A stretch of 64,000 nucleotides of DNA, from contig JAFEBL010000012.1 in NCBI GenBank assembly GCA_018242665.1, forward strand, positions 1-64,000. Reading direction: 5' to 3'. A model generated the notes under the pieces. It saw only the letters and a program-made list of their open reading frames with translations, made no database searches and was not told the DNA's origin. Shown in pieces: positions 51,677-60,507 of the stretch. Made by a program: the position numbers and the translations under genes. The first letter of the stretch is position 1, and each line of letters starts with the position of its first letter. The stretch comes from Nitrospira sp. GTDB lineage: Bacteria > Nitrospirota > Nitrospiria > Nitrospirales > Nitrospiraceae.

Positions 51677-53593
51677 TCAGCCTGCCGCGGCATGAAATCG
51701 CAACGTAAAGGTGGTTCCCTTTCCCTGGGGGCTGATCACAGCCAGCGTGCCTCCGTTATCCTCGACGAGCCGTTTGACGTTCGTGAGGCCAAGACCGGTC
51801 CCGTAGGCCTTCGTGGTAAAAAAGGGTTCGAAGATGCGTGCCAGGTGATCGGCCGCGATCCCGCTTCCCGTATCCGCCACTTCGATTTCCACATCCCCCT
51901 CGACGCCTAGTCGGGTGGTGAGCGTCAGGGTGCCTCCGTCCGGCATGGCTTCCCGCGCATTGATCAGCACGTTCATCAGCGCTTCTTTGATCTGCTCGGG
52001 GTCGATATGGATCGGAGAAAGGGCCTGACCGAACCGGCGCTCCACCCTGATCCGTTCATGTCCTCCCTGTGCCTCCCATTGTGTGAGGGCCGCACGTACC
52101 ACATCTTCTGCGAGGCAGCTCGTGAAGTCGGGGGGCTTCTGCCTGGCGTAGCGTAGGAAGTCGTGGAGGCGCTGCGAGAGTTTATCGACCTCGTCGATGA
52201 TATACCGGGCCATCTCCTGTCGTATCGGTTCCTCCTGCGGTCCCTCTAACACGACCTGTGCAGAGCTTCGGATCACGCCGAGCGGATTTCGCAGGTCATG
52301 GGCGAGTGCGGCAAGCAGTTGTCCCACCGATGCCAGCTTTTCCTGCCGAATCAGTTCATGTTGCTGAGATCGGATGGTGCGGAGGTTTTCTTCCAGCACC
52401 GCTCGCATGGCGGCAAAGGTCGTGGCGAGGTCCTCGATCTCATCGCCGGTTCGATAGTCTTGCGGTAATACCGGAATGGCTGGTGGAGGGGCGTTGGGCG
52501 TTTCCGCGGTCGTCAGGTCAAGCCGTAATCCTTCGGCCTCGCGTTGAAGTGCCGTGATGGGTTTGACGATGCGGGAACCGACGACGAAGCCAAGGCCCGA
52601 CAACACGATCACCAATCCGAAGCCGATCACCCCCACAGTCAGCAACAGGGCATAGACCGGGGCGTAGGTTTCCTCCGGCGCCTGACGGATAAAGGTGTAC
52701 CACCGGTTTCCATCGAGGCTGGAAGGCGTGAAGGGGTGGCCGAAGTGTACCGGTGCGGCCCCAACGATGGCATTGCGCCCGCCGTGGGCATCGTCGTCAG
52801 CGACCAGCCACAGGGGGTGGTCCATCGCCAACCGGCTTATGAGGCCTGACGGGATCAGGTGTGCGGTGGGCGGCAGGACCGGGCAGATCAAGGGGGTGCC
52901 TTGGGTGTCGAGGAGCATGGCGTGACCGGTGTTTCCGATGTGGATCGGAAGGATCATGTGCGTGAGGAGGTTGCGGCGGATGACGACGCCCACGGCCCCG
53001 ATCGCGGTACCGCCTGGTTTGTCGACGATGGGGACGGCGATGTGAAAGACGGCATCGTTGGTCCCTGGCTCGACGGCCACATTACTGACATAGGCGGTGC
53101 CGGGCGCTGCCTGCATGGCTTCGCGCCACCAAGCCTGGTCTTGCTGTTGCGGTGGGACTGCCGGGTCGGTGGAGGCGATGACAAGTCCCTGGTGGTCGGT
53201 GACGGTGACACGCGCGTAGTGCCGCGATTCGCGCGCCCAGCTCTCGAGAGTGACTGGCGTGATCGAGCCGGGAGCCAGCTTCCGTTTCTGTGGGGGAGGC
53301 ATATGTGATCCTGAGCTGCGGGCATCCGTGGAGGATCTGTCCTGCCTGTGTTGAGATGCCACTGTTGCGGCCAGGTGTGCGGCGCGATCGATTTCATCAT
53401 CCACCGCGGTCGCCAGGCGAATCGAGGTGGAGCGGGCGATTTCCTGGAACCCTTCGCCGATGGCTTGCTTGAGGGTGGCGGTGCTGAAGTGATAGGTCGC
53501 CCAGAGCGCGACGATGCCCGGCACCATGCCGACAATCAACAGCGCGAAGAAAAATTTTCTTTGGAGTCTGCCGGTTCGTGCTGCTGGGTGCAT
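51677..53593 (-). CDS. Membrane sensor histidine kinase of an NtrC-type pair
   Basis: 638 residues from the ATG at 53593, overlapping the regulator stop (TGATG). A transmembrane segment about 14-34, a dCache-like periplasmic sensor (40-330) with AWWREAMQAAPGTAYVSNV and HIGNTGHAMLLDTQG, a second segment (about 340-362), HAMP, then HisKA with the phospho-His in LLAALAHDLRNPLGVIRSSA and HATPase with MNVLINAREAMPDGG, EVADTGSGIA, YGTGLGLTNVKRLV. No PAS. The class is NtrB/ZraS-like. The sensor resembles that of the kinase at 40631. Confidence 0.9.
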   Translation of the reverse strand: MHPAARTGRLQRKFFFALLIVGMVPGIVALWATYHFSTATLKQAIGEGFQEIARSTSIRLATAVDDEIDRAAHLAATVASQHRQDRSSTDARSSGSHMPPPQKRKLAPGSITPVTLESWARESRHYARVTVTDHQGLVIASTDPAVPPQQQDQAWWREAMQAAPGTAYVSNVAVEPGTNDAVFHIAVPIVDKPGGTAIGAVGVVIRRNLLTHMILPIHIGNTGHAMLLDTQGTPLICPVLPPTAHLIPSGLISRLAMDHPLWLVADDDAHGGRNAIVGAAPVHFGHPFTPSSLDGNRWYTFIRQAPEETYAPVYALLLTVGVIGFGLVIVLSGLGFVVGSRIVKPITALQREAEGLRLDLTTAETPNAPPPAIPVLPQDYRTGDEIEDLATTFAAMRAVLEENLRTIRSQQHELIRQEKLASVGQLLAALAHDLRNPLGVIRSSAQVVLEGPQEEPIRQEMARYIIDEVDKLSQRLHDFLRYARQKPPDFTSCLAEDVVRAALTQWEAQGGHERIRVERRFGQALSPIHIDPEQIKEALMNVLINAREAMPDGGTLTLTTRLGVEGDVEIEVADTGSGIAADHLARIFEPFFTTKAYGTGLGLTNVKRLVEDNGGTLAVISPQGKGTTFTLRFHAAAG

Positions 53594-54978
53594 CAGCCTT
53601 GAGGCTGCGAGAGGTTGTGTTTCGCCATGCGATACCGCAGCGTGTTCCGTGTCATCTTCAATAGGCGGCTTGCTTCGGACACATTGCCGCCACTTTTCTG
53701 CAGGGCCTCCTGGAGCATCGCTTTTTCCACCTCCTCGACTGAGAGTCCCAACGAGAGCAGCGACGGAGAATCGTCTTGGGTGCTTGAAGGGTGGCCTGGC
53801 GAGGCGTTTAGGGAACCCGGCAGGTGTTCGGGCAGGACCAGCTCTTGCTTGCAGGTGATGGTCAGCCATTCTACGACGTTGTGAAGTTCCCTGACATTTC
53901 CCGGCCAGGCATACGTTTTCAGGATGGAGAGGGCATCGGGAGCGATCCCTTTGATGCGGCTGCCACGTTCGCGGCGGGTCTGATTGAGGAACTGGGTGAG
54001 AATCGGCTCAATGTCTTCGGGCCGTTCCCGCAGGGGCGGCATGCGAAGCTGGTAGACATTCAAACGATAATACAGGTCCAGACGGAACCGCCCGGCCTTG
54101 ATGAGATCAGGTAACTCCTGGTTGGTGGCGGCGATCACTCGGATATCGACGGGAATACTGCGGACACCGCCTAGCGGCTCTACCACATGCTGCTCCAGCA
54201 CCCGCAGCAGTTTCGCCTGGGCCGTGAGGCTGAGCTCGCCGATTTCATCCAGGAACAACGTGCCTCGATCCGCGATCTGAAAGCGGCCTGGCTTGGATTT
54301 CTTGGCATCGGTGAAGGCGCCCTTTTGATAGCCGAACAATTCGGATTCGAGCAAATGTTCGGGAATACCGGCGCAATTCAGCGCCACCATCGGTCCGTGA
54401 GCACGGGGGCTGACAAGGTGAATCGCGCGGGCCAACAGATCCTTGCCCGTGCCGCTTTCCCCGGTGATCAATACGGTGGCGTCGGTGGCCGCGACTTCCT
54501 TCGCCAGCCGTTTCACGAGCTCCATTTCTCTGGAGACGCTGACAATGCGATCGAACCCGAACTGCTCTTGCAGGCCCGCGCGCAGCGTGCGGTTGTCGCG
54601 GGCGAGCTGGCGCACTTGTAGCGCGCGCGCGATCACGATCTTCAGTTCTTCATTGTCGACGGGCTTGGAGATGTAGTCATAGGCGCCCTTTTGCATCGCT
54701 TCGACGGCCGACTTGACGGTTCCGTATCCCGTGACGATGAGGACAGGCACGTCGGGCAACTGTTGGCGGGCAGCCTCCAACACCTGCATGCCTGACACGG
54801 CGCCCAGTTGCAGATCCGTGATGATCATGTCGAGGGAGTTATGTTCCTGGATCACGTGCAGCGCTTCATCGCCGGAACGCGCCAGGAGCAATTGGTAGCC
54901 GGCTGGCTTCAGCACGAGCTCAAAGAGCCGCCGCATGCGTTCTTCATCTTCGACGATCAGGAGGGTCGGTGCCTGCAT
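53593..54978 (-). CDS. NtrC-family sigma54-dependent response regulator
   Basis: 461 residues from the ATG at 54978. Receiver: acidic residues in LLIVEDEERMRR, phospho-Asp in MIITDLQLG, Lys in YDYISKPVDN. AAA+ domain: Walker A ITGESGTGKDLLARA, the sigma54-contact loop reads GAFTDA in place of GAFTGA, Walker B GTLFLDEIGEL, then VRVIAATNQ-like sensor, LYYRLNVYQLRMPPLRERPE and AWPGNVRELHNVVEW. C-terminal Fis-type HTH (GGNVSEASRLLKMTRNTLRY). Partner of the kinase downstream. A candidate target promoter is at 56644. Confidence 0.94.
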   Translation of the reverse strand: MQAPTLLIVEDEERMRRLFELVLKPAGYQLLLARSGDEALHVIQEHNSLDMIITDLQLGAVSGMQVLEAARQQLPDVPVLIVTGYGTVKSAVEAMQKGAYDYISKPVDNEELKIVIARALQVRQLARDNRTLRAGLQEQFGFDRIVSVSREMELVKRLAKEVAATDATVLITGESGTGKDLLARAIHLVSPRAHGPMVALNCAGIPEHLLESELFGYQKGAFTDAKKSKPGRFQIADRGTLFLDEIGELSLTAQAKLLRVLEQHVVEPLGGVRSIPVDIRVIAATNQELPDLIKAGRFRLDLYYRLNVYQLRMPPLRERPEDIEPILTQFLNQTRRERGSRIKGIAPDALSILKTYAWPGNVRELHNVVEWLTITCKQELVLPEHLPGSLNASPGHPSSTQDDSPSLLSLGLSVEEVEKAMLQEALQKSGGNVSEASRLLKMTRNTLRYRMAKHNLSQPQG

Positions 54979-55069
54979 GGCCTCATCACCGTAGCCGTGA
55001 ATCCTCGGATGAGCGAGGATGTGACGCCGTAGCCTACCACTATCGGCAGAGGAGGAACAGTGGGGCGAG

Positions 55070-56074
55070 TTAGCGAGGGGCGGCCGGCGGCGGTGCCGGC
55101 TCATTGGTTAGGGCCCACGAGAGATTCCGCTGGAACCCAGTATGTTTGGCGCGCTTGACCGGGCTCTGTCGAAACGTGGCCTGAAAGGTCCGCTCGTCCA
55201 TGCGGGCGAGGTCGTGAAGGTTGGGCGCTGTGGTGAGCAGGCTGGGCTGGAAGCCCGGTTCCCTGGTGGATGTGGCCTGGTGGTTGTACGGACAGATGTC
55301 GAGACAATCGTCGCACCCGAAAATCCGGTTGCCGATCCCGCGGCGAAGTGCTTCGGAGAGCGTAGGATCGCTGCCACGCAGTTCGATGGTCAGGTAGGAA
55401 ATGCAGCGCCCGGCATCGACGACGTAGGGTTCGGTAATGGCGCCCGTCGGACAGGCTTGAATACAGAGTGTGCAACTGCCGCAGAGATCCGTGCCCGCCT
55501 CGTCAGGCTCCAACTCCACGGTCGTCAAAATTTCTCCCAGTAACAGCCAGGAGCCAAACTGTGGCGACACGAGATTGGAATGTTTCCCGATCCAGCCGAG
55601 GCCAGCCTGCTGAGCCCAGGCTTTTTCCATGACTGGGCCCGTGTCGACGTAGGTACGATGACTGTGGCCGGGAGCCAGGGTGCTGAGGTGAGCGACCAGT
55701 TGCCGCAGGCGGTCACCGAGAATGTCGTGGTAATCCCGGCCCCACGCATAGCGGGCAATGCGTCCGTTGCCCGGCCGTTCATCGGCGCGCTCATCGGTGT
55801 AGTAGTTCATCCCGAGAGAAATAATGGAACGACAGCCGGGCAAGACCAGGGTCGGATCCGCTCTCCTCTGCGGATCACGGGCCATCCATGCCATGGTGGC
55901 GTGAAAGCCACGTTGGAGCCACTCCGTTAACCGTGTGAGAAGGCTGTTCGGTAAGGTGGGCGGTTCCGGGGAGAGCGCTCCGTGGTGAGGTGTCGACAGG
56001 CGGCTGATGCCGACGACGTCGAAGCCCAGGTCTCGCGCAGCCTGTTTCATCTGCGCTGTGAGCGTCAGGGACAT
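55070..56074 (-). CDS. queG: Epoxyqueuosine reductase QueG
   Basis: 334 residues from the ATG at 56074, which overlaps the upstream stop (TGATG). Cobalamin and two [4Fe-4S] clusters; reduces epoxyqueuosine in tRNA to queuosine. Motifs: DLGFDVVGISRL, ISLGMNYYTDE, RIARYAWGRDYHDIL, the catalytic-Asp region TYVDTGPVMEKAWAQQAGLG, and the cluster cysteines in DLCGSCTLCIQACPTGAI and FGCDDCLDICPYN. Full length without the HEAT-repeat tail found in some homologues. No other que gene is in the window. Confidence 0.95.
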   Translation of the reverse strand: MSLTLTAQMKQAARDLGFDVVGISRLSTPHHGALSPEPPTLPNSLLTRLTEWLQRGFHATMAWMARDPQRRADPTLVLPGCRSIISLGMNYYTDERADERPGNGRIARYAWGRDYHDILGDRLRQLVAHLSTLAPGHSHRTYVDTGPVMEKAWAQQAGLGWIGKHSNLVSPQFGSWLLLGEILTTVELEPDEAGTDLCGSCTLCIQACPTGAITEPYVVDAGRCISYLTIELRGSDPTLSEALRRGIGNRIFGCDDCLDICPYNHQATSTREPGFQPSLLTTAPNLHDLARMDERTFQATFRQSPVKRAKHTGFQRNLSWALTNEPAPPPAAPR

Positions 56075-56448
56075 CAGGGTTTCGTGCATTCGAACCGCAC
56101 CATGAACTGGCCGGTGCAATGGCCGGAGTCGCATCGCGTACAGTGGCCGGTGATGCGCGTTTTCCAGTCCGTCCCCTTTTTATCGAAAGTGCAGAACGTG
56201 CGCCCGGCTTTCGACACGGTGGTCCAGGGTTTGTCCGTTCCGGGAAATTTGGCGATGACGCAGCCGCTCGGAATCGGCACCTGGCACTGATGGGCCGGGT
56301 CGCCCTTGGCCATGCCGAAGCTGCAGGATTGTTCTGTGGTTGCGGCGGAATCAGTCGGGGCCTGCGCTCGACCGGGGGCCGGCATGAGGAGCGAGACGAG
56401 GGTGAAACAGAGAGAGAAAAGCAGGGAAGAGTATGTTTGCCGATTCAT
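56074..56448 (-). CDS. Secreted cysteine-rich protein, unrecognised
   Basis: 124 residues. Signal peptide about 1-28 (LLFSLCFTLVSLLMPAPGRA). The mature part has eight Cys (CSFGM, HQCQVP, SGCVIAKF, TFCTFDK, HCTRCDSGHC, FECTKP), suggesting disulfides in the periplasm or outside. CTRC-DSGHC is not a haem CxxCH motif, although a GHC turn is present. It is coupled to queG by a 1-nt overlap, an unexpected pairing. No family recognised. Confidence 0.6.
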   Translation of the reverse strand: MNRQTYSSLLFSLCFTLVSLLMPAPGRAQAPTDSAATTEQSCSFGMAKGDPAHQCQVPIPSGCVIAKFPGTDKPWTTVSKAGRTFCTFDKKGTDWKTRITGHCTRCDSGHCTGQFMVRFECTKP

Positions 56449-56643
56449 GTCTCATGCACTCCCGGAAAACGGCATCGTACCACAGCCATGGTTTTTGCGG
56501 CGAATCATCGTGAGTTTGCCCATCCGGCATCGATCCCCGGGATGTGCCGATTCTGTGCAAGCCCTGTTCAAAAATCACCCATTTCACGGGTCTCGCATGC
56601 GGCATCTGGAACGTAACTCAATGTCGAAGCAGGGAAGTCGGAA

Positions 56644-56659
56644 TGGCATGCGAGTTGCG
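56644..56659 (+). promoter_or_regulatory. Candidate sigma54 promoter
   Basis: TGGCATGCGAGTTGCG: the -24 GG and -12 GC are separated by exactly 10 nt, with TGGCA and TTGC blocks close to the TGGCAC-N5-TTGC consensus. It lies 87 nt upstream of the REC-PAS gene and 1.7 kb from an NtrC-type activator gene. No enhancer site was identified. Confidence 0.5.
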
Positions 56660-56746
56660 TGATCTCAGGCATTGACCGGCGTGGGGATACGTGTGCGACG
56701 AATAGGAGCTGCCGCACATTGGTAGGGCCGGCCTTGTGGTGAGCGC

Positions 56747-57511
56747 ATGGCACAGGAAAAAATTCTAATCGTCGATGATGAAGTGGTGGTGGCTGAGGAC
56801 ATCAGGCGCCAGCTGCATTCGCTCGGCTATTCGGTGGTCGGCGTCGTGTCCTCGGGGAGTGATGCCGTGCATTTGGCCGGAGCGCATCGGCCCGACGTCA
56901 TTCTCATGGACGTGAAGCTGAAGGGGCCGATCGATGGGATCGATGCGGCGCGCACGATCCACACGCAGTACGGCATTCCCGTCATCTATCTCACGGCATT
57001 CTCCGACGAGGACACGTTGGAGCGGGCGAGATGGACCCTCCCCTTAGCCTATGTGATCAAACCATTTGTCAGCAGTGATCTACGGGCAGCACTCGAACTC
57101 GCGCTCTTTCGCCATCGTGTCTCGCGTATCGCCGAGCAACGGGGCCGATGGCTCGATGCCGTGGTGCAGTCGATGGGAGATGCCGTCGTGACCGTCGATT
57201 CCCTGGGCCGGGTGACGTTGCTCAATCCGGCGGCGGAGCAGTTGACCGGTTGGTCGCAATCGGATGCCCTGGGGAAAGCCATTCAGGACGTGATGGTCAT
57301 GCTGGACCCCAAGCAGCGCAGGCCGGTCCCGCATCCGGCGTTGCATATGTTGGAGCGATCGCGTTCTCCACAGCGCAGCATCCGGCCGTCTCTGCTTGTC
57401 GACCGCCGAGGCGAGGAGCGCCTGATTTGCGAGAGCACGGCCCTGATTCACGATGCGCAGGGAGAAGCGTCAGGTGTTGTCCTGGTGTTTCGTCCTGTGG
57501 CGAGTATCTGA
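56747..57511 (+). CDS. Response-regulator receiver protein with PAS domain
   Basis: 254 residues. Receiver about 1-120: acidic pair in ILIVDDEVVVAEDIRRQL, phospho-Asp in VILMDVKLKGPIDG, Thr in IYLTAFSD, Lys in AYVIKPF; the KLKGPIDG form is typical of receivers fused to PAS/kinase modules. PAS domain about 135-250 (VVQSMGDAVVTVDSLGRVTL, NPAAEQLTGW). It lacks kinase, HTH and cyclase output, so it is probably a relay or a partner for another protein. GGTGAGCG precedes the ATG. Confidence 0.88.
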   Translation: MAQEKILIVDDEVVVAEDIRRQLHSLGYSVVGVVSSGSDAVHLAGAHRPDVILMDVKLKGPIDGIDAARTIHTQYGIPVIYLTAFSDEDTLERARWTLPLAYVIKPFVSSDLRAALELALFRHRVSRIAEQRGRWLDAVVQSMGDAVVTVDSLGRVTLLNPAAEQLTGWSQSDALGKAIQDVMVMLDPKQRRPVPHPALHMLERSRSPQRSIRPSLLVDRRGEERLICESTALIHDAQGEASGVVLVFRPVASI

Positions 57512-57630
57512 TTGAGTGTCCATCCCATTGCGAGTGGTCCCCACCGACTGCGCTTCATCGATTCCCGATTCGACTCTCGCACTCCCTGCCGCTGATTAGT
57601 ATACTTCCAAAAGAACCTTGGAACTCGCTG

Positions 57631-58233
57631 ATGGCTTTTTTCGTACGTCGCCTGTGTCCTCTTGGGATGGCAGCGGCCGGACTGACGGCCCTTTTCCCCG
57701 GTCCTGCGGTTCCTGTCTGGGCAGGAGAAGTGGGCACTGTTCACCTGCTACATGCCCTGGTCGTGCAAGCCGAGCCGAACGGAGGGGTGCGCGCGACGGC
57801 CACGCTGCTGTTTCCCGGCAATCCTTCGGTGCTCCATTCGATCCTGACCGAATACCGCAAATGGCCGGAACTGTTCGAGACCAAGATGCGGATGGCGCAA
57901 GTTGAAGAGCGCGAAGGGCATGTGCTGACCGACCTGTTTATTTCCCATCCGCTTCTGCCGGGCGAACAACGACTCATCTGTGAGTCGCAGGTCTTACCTG
58001 GGGGCGGACTGGTGACCGACCTCAAGGGGGGCGATTTCAAGCAGTACCATCGGGCGTGGAAGCTTGAACCGGCCGGCGACGGGAGTCAGACGAGAGCGGA
58101 ATTTGAATTGCTTGTCGAGCCAAAGACGATGATTCCGGATTGGCTCATTGCGGTGGCGATGGAGCGGGAACTCAACGTCCATTTTCGCCTGGTTCGGCAA
58201 CGGGCGCTGGATCGGGTTACGAAGGAAAAGTGA
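57631..58233 (+). CDS. Exported SRPBCC/START-like protein
   Basis: 200 residues from the ATG at 57631. Signal peptide about 1-30 (MAAAGLTALFPGPAVPVWAG). The rest resembles the polyketide cyclase/CoxG-like SRPBCC fold: LFPGNPSVLHSILTEYRKWP, LFETKMRMAQVEEREGHVLT, then HRAWKLEPAGDGSQTRAEFE and VEPKTMIPDWLIAVAMEREL. These domains bind hydrophobic ligands; a periplasmic lipid-binding role is possible. Its end overlaps convergent thiI by 17 nt. Confidence 0.72.
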   Translation: MAFFVRRLCPLGMAAAGLTALFPGPAVPVWAGEVGTVHLLHALVVQAEPNGGVRATATLLFPGNPSVLHSILTEYRKWPELFETKMRMAQVEEREGHVLTDLFISHPLLPGEQRLICESQVLPGGGLVTDLKGGDFKQYHRAWKLEPAGDGSQTRAEFELLVEPKTMIPDWLIAVAMERELNVHFRLVRQRALDRVTKEK

Positions 58234-59395
58234 ACGTCGACAGCTCGGCCTTTTCCACGCCCTGTTTCACGAAGGTACTGATTTCCAGGCCCCGTTCGAT
58301 GCGAAGAATGTCGTCGAGCCTCGTTCTTGTGCTGGGATGCAGGGGGACAAAGAGCTTGCAGCAGTCCTGATCCGGCTCGATTGATGTGCTGAAGCTTCCG
58401 ATCTGCTGTGCCTGCTCGGTAATCTCGATCTTGTCCATGCCAATCAGTGGGCGGAGCAACGGAAGTTCCGCCGCCTCTTCGACCACGCCCAGGTTCTCTG
58501 GCGTCTGAGAGGCCACCTGGCCGAGACTATCCCCGGTGACCAGCGCCCAACACCGTTCCCGCCTGGCGAGTTCTTGCGCGATCCGGATCATGATTCGCCT
58601 GTACAACACGACGCGGAAGGGCGCCGGGGCGTTGGCCACGATCTCCCGTTGAATTTCGCCGAAGGGGACGATGTGGAGCCGTGATTCGTATTGATAGGCT
58701 GTGAGCAGCTGGACGAGTTCCTGAACTTTTTCTTCCGAGGCCCGACTCACGAGCGGTCGGCCAGAGAAATGGACAAATACCGCTTTGCACCCGCGTTTCA
58801 TCATGCGATAGGCCGCGACGGGTGAATCGATCCCGCCGGAAATCAAGCAAGCCACCTTGCCGCTCGTCCCCACCGGCATGCCACCGGGTCCTTGAACTTT
58901 GCGTGCCGCGACGTGAGCCTCATGTGTGAGCAGTTCGATGTAGAGCGTCAGGTCGGGCTGTTTCAGTTTGACGGCTTTTCCCGTGACATCGAACAGATAG
59001 CCGCCGACCTCGCGTTCGACATCCATGGAGGTCAGGGGCAGGCGTTTATCCGCGCGTTTAGCCGTCACCCGGAACGAGTTGAAGGTCTGTTCGGCAAGTT
59101 GCCGCTCGGCGACTTGCTTGAGCGGTGTGAGGTCCGGTGTCTGGAGATTCAGCGGGACCGATTCCGTGAGCAGGAAATTCGACACGCCGCAGGTGCGCCG
59201 GATCCGCTCCACGACCAGCTCGGGTGCGACTTCATCGGGAATGGTCACCCGGATACGCCCCTGCAGCGATTCGATCCGCCGGATCTTCAAATCGCGTAGC
59301 GCGAGACGGAGGTTTCGGACGAGCCGTTGCTCGAAGAAGTCGCGGTTGCGGCCTTTGAGGGCGAGTTCGTGGTAGTGGACGATCGCGCAGCGCAT
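58217..59395 (-). CDS. thiI: tRNA 4-thiouridine synthetase ThiI
   Basis: 392 residues. Ferredoxin-like and THUMP domains at the N-terminus (VHYHELALKGRNRDFFEQRL, GVSNFLLTE, RVTAKRADKRLPLTSMDVER), then the adenylating domain with PP-loop ACLISGGIDSPVAAYRMMKR. LVTGDSLGQVASQTPENLGV and KIEITEQAQQIGSFSTSIEP are conserved. There is no C-terminal rhodanese domain, so sulfur transfer must involve another Cys (the Cys pair in DQDCCKLFVP) or a separate protein. Makes s4U8 in tRNA and may feed thiamine synthesis. Confidence 0.94.
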   Translation of the reverse strand: MRCAIVHYHELALKGRNRDFFEQRLVRNLRLALRDLKIRRIESLQGRIRVTIPDEVAPELVVERIRRTCGVSNFLLTESVPLNLQTPDLTPLKQVAERQLAEQTFNSFRVTAKRADKRLPLTSMDVEREVGGYLFDVTGKAVKLKQPDLTLYIELLTHEAHVAARKVQGPGGMPVGTSGKVACLISGGIDSPVAAYRMMKRGCKAVFVHFSGRPLVSRASEEKVQELVQLLTAYQYESRLHIVPFGEIQREIVANAPAPFRVVLYRRIMIRIAQELARRERCWALVTGDSLGQVASQTPENLGVVEEAAELPLLRPLIGMDKIEITEQAQQIGSFSTSIEPDQDCCKLFVPLHPSTRTRLDDILRIERGLEISTFVKQGVEKAELSTFTFPS

Positions 59396-59403
59396 GGGTG
59401 GTT

Positions 59404-59529
59404 ACAGGATGCTGAAAATGGCCGCCAACTTCGTTCTCGACTCACCAAAATCCTCAACGTACCGCAAGGGTACGCCTCCGGTTTTGTTTCGTCTGCGGCC
59501 TTGTTGGACAACCATTTTGAGCATCCTGT
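59404..59529. repeat. Palindromic intergenic repeat, type A, copy 3
   Basis: 126 nt with the cleanest ends: ACAGGATGCTGAAAATGGCC at left, and the reverse complement of the right end ACAGGATGCTCAAAATGGTT. The shared core includes CCTCAACGTACCGCAAGG, GTACGCCTC and CTGCGGCCTTGTTGGACA. It lies between trxB and thiI, both transcribed leftwards, 7 nt after the trxB stop. Confidence 0.8.
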
Positions 59530-59536
59530 TTCAAGC

Positions 59537-60463
59537 TTAGAGATGATGACCCGCTGATTCCAGAAATCGTTCGGCGTCGATGGCGGCCATGCAGCCGGAG
59601 CCGGCTGCGGTGATGGCCTGACGGTATTTTGCATCCTGGACGTCGCCTGCCGCGAACACGCCGGGCACACTGGTGTTCGTCCCGCGCGAGGTGAGGATGT
59701 ACCCGTGCTCGTCCATCTCCAATTGGCCCTTGACGAGATCGGTGTTGGGTCGATGACCGATGGCGACGAAGACTCCGGCACAAGGGAGGTCGCTGGAGGC
59801 CCCGGTGACGAGATTCCTGAGCCGCACTCCTGTCACGATGTCCTTACCCAGGATCTCCTCAACGACGGAATTCCACGCAAACGCAATTTTCTCGTTCTTC
59901 ATCGCGCGGTCCTGCATGATTTTCGACGCCCGCAGCTTGTCGCGCCGGTGGATGATCGTCACGGTGTGTGCGAATTTCGTCAGAAAGATGGCCTCTTCCA
60001 CCGCGCTGTCTCCGCCGCCGACCACGACGAGGTTTTGGCCGCGGAAAAAGTAGCCATCGCAGGTCGCGCAGGTCGAGACGCCGTGACCGGTCAGGCGTTG
60101 TTCATTCGGAATACCGAGCTGAATGGCCGAGGCGCCCGTGGCCAGGATCAAGGCTGCTGCCTCGACGGTCTGTTCCCCGTCGATGGTCAGACGAAACGGC
60201 CGCTGGGTCAGATCGATCGCAGAGACATCGCCGGTCAGGAATTTCGTGCCAAACCGTTCGGCCTGCCCCCGCATTTCCTTCATCAACTCTGGTCCCATGA
60301 TGCCTTTGGAAAATCCGGGATAGTTTTCGACTTCGGTGGTGGTCGTGAGCTGCCCGCCTGACTGCCAACCTTCAATGAGCAGCGGCGAAAGATTAGCCCG
60401 CGCCGCATAGATGGCGGCAGTGAGCCCGGCCGGTCCGGAGCCGATGATGACGAGATTGCGCAT
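59537..60463 (-). CDS. trxB: Thioredoxin reductase
   Basis: 308 residues. FAD-binding [20 protein letters not shown], redox-active CATC in [20 protein letters not shown]-binding [16 protein letters not shown] with the basic HRRDKLRAS that favours NADPH, and FAD site [20 protein letters not shown]. Low-molecular-weight type, full length. It reduces thioredoxin; no trxA is in the window. Confidence 0.96.
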   Translation of the reverse strand: MRNLVIIGSGPAGLTAAIYAARANLSPLLIEGWQSGGQLTTTTEVENYPGFSKGIMGPELMKEMRGQAERFGTKFLTGDVSAIDLTQRPFRLTIDGEQTVEAAALILATGASAIQLGIPNEQRLTGHGVSTCATCDGYFFRGQNLVVVGGGDSAVEEAIFLTKFAHTVTIIHRRDKLRASKIMQDRAMKNEKIAFAWNSVVEEILGKDIVTGVRLRNLVTGASSDLPCAGVFVAIGHRPNTDLVKGQLEMDEHGYILTSRGTNTSVPGVFAAGDVQDAKYRQAITAAGSGCMAAIDAERFLESAGHHL

Positions 60464-60507
60464 GCGCGGATGCTAACACACCGAAGCCGCGAGGGAAAAG
60501 CGGCGGA

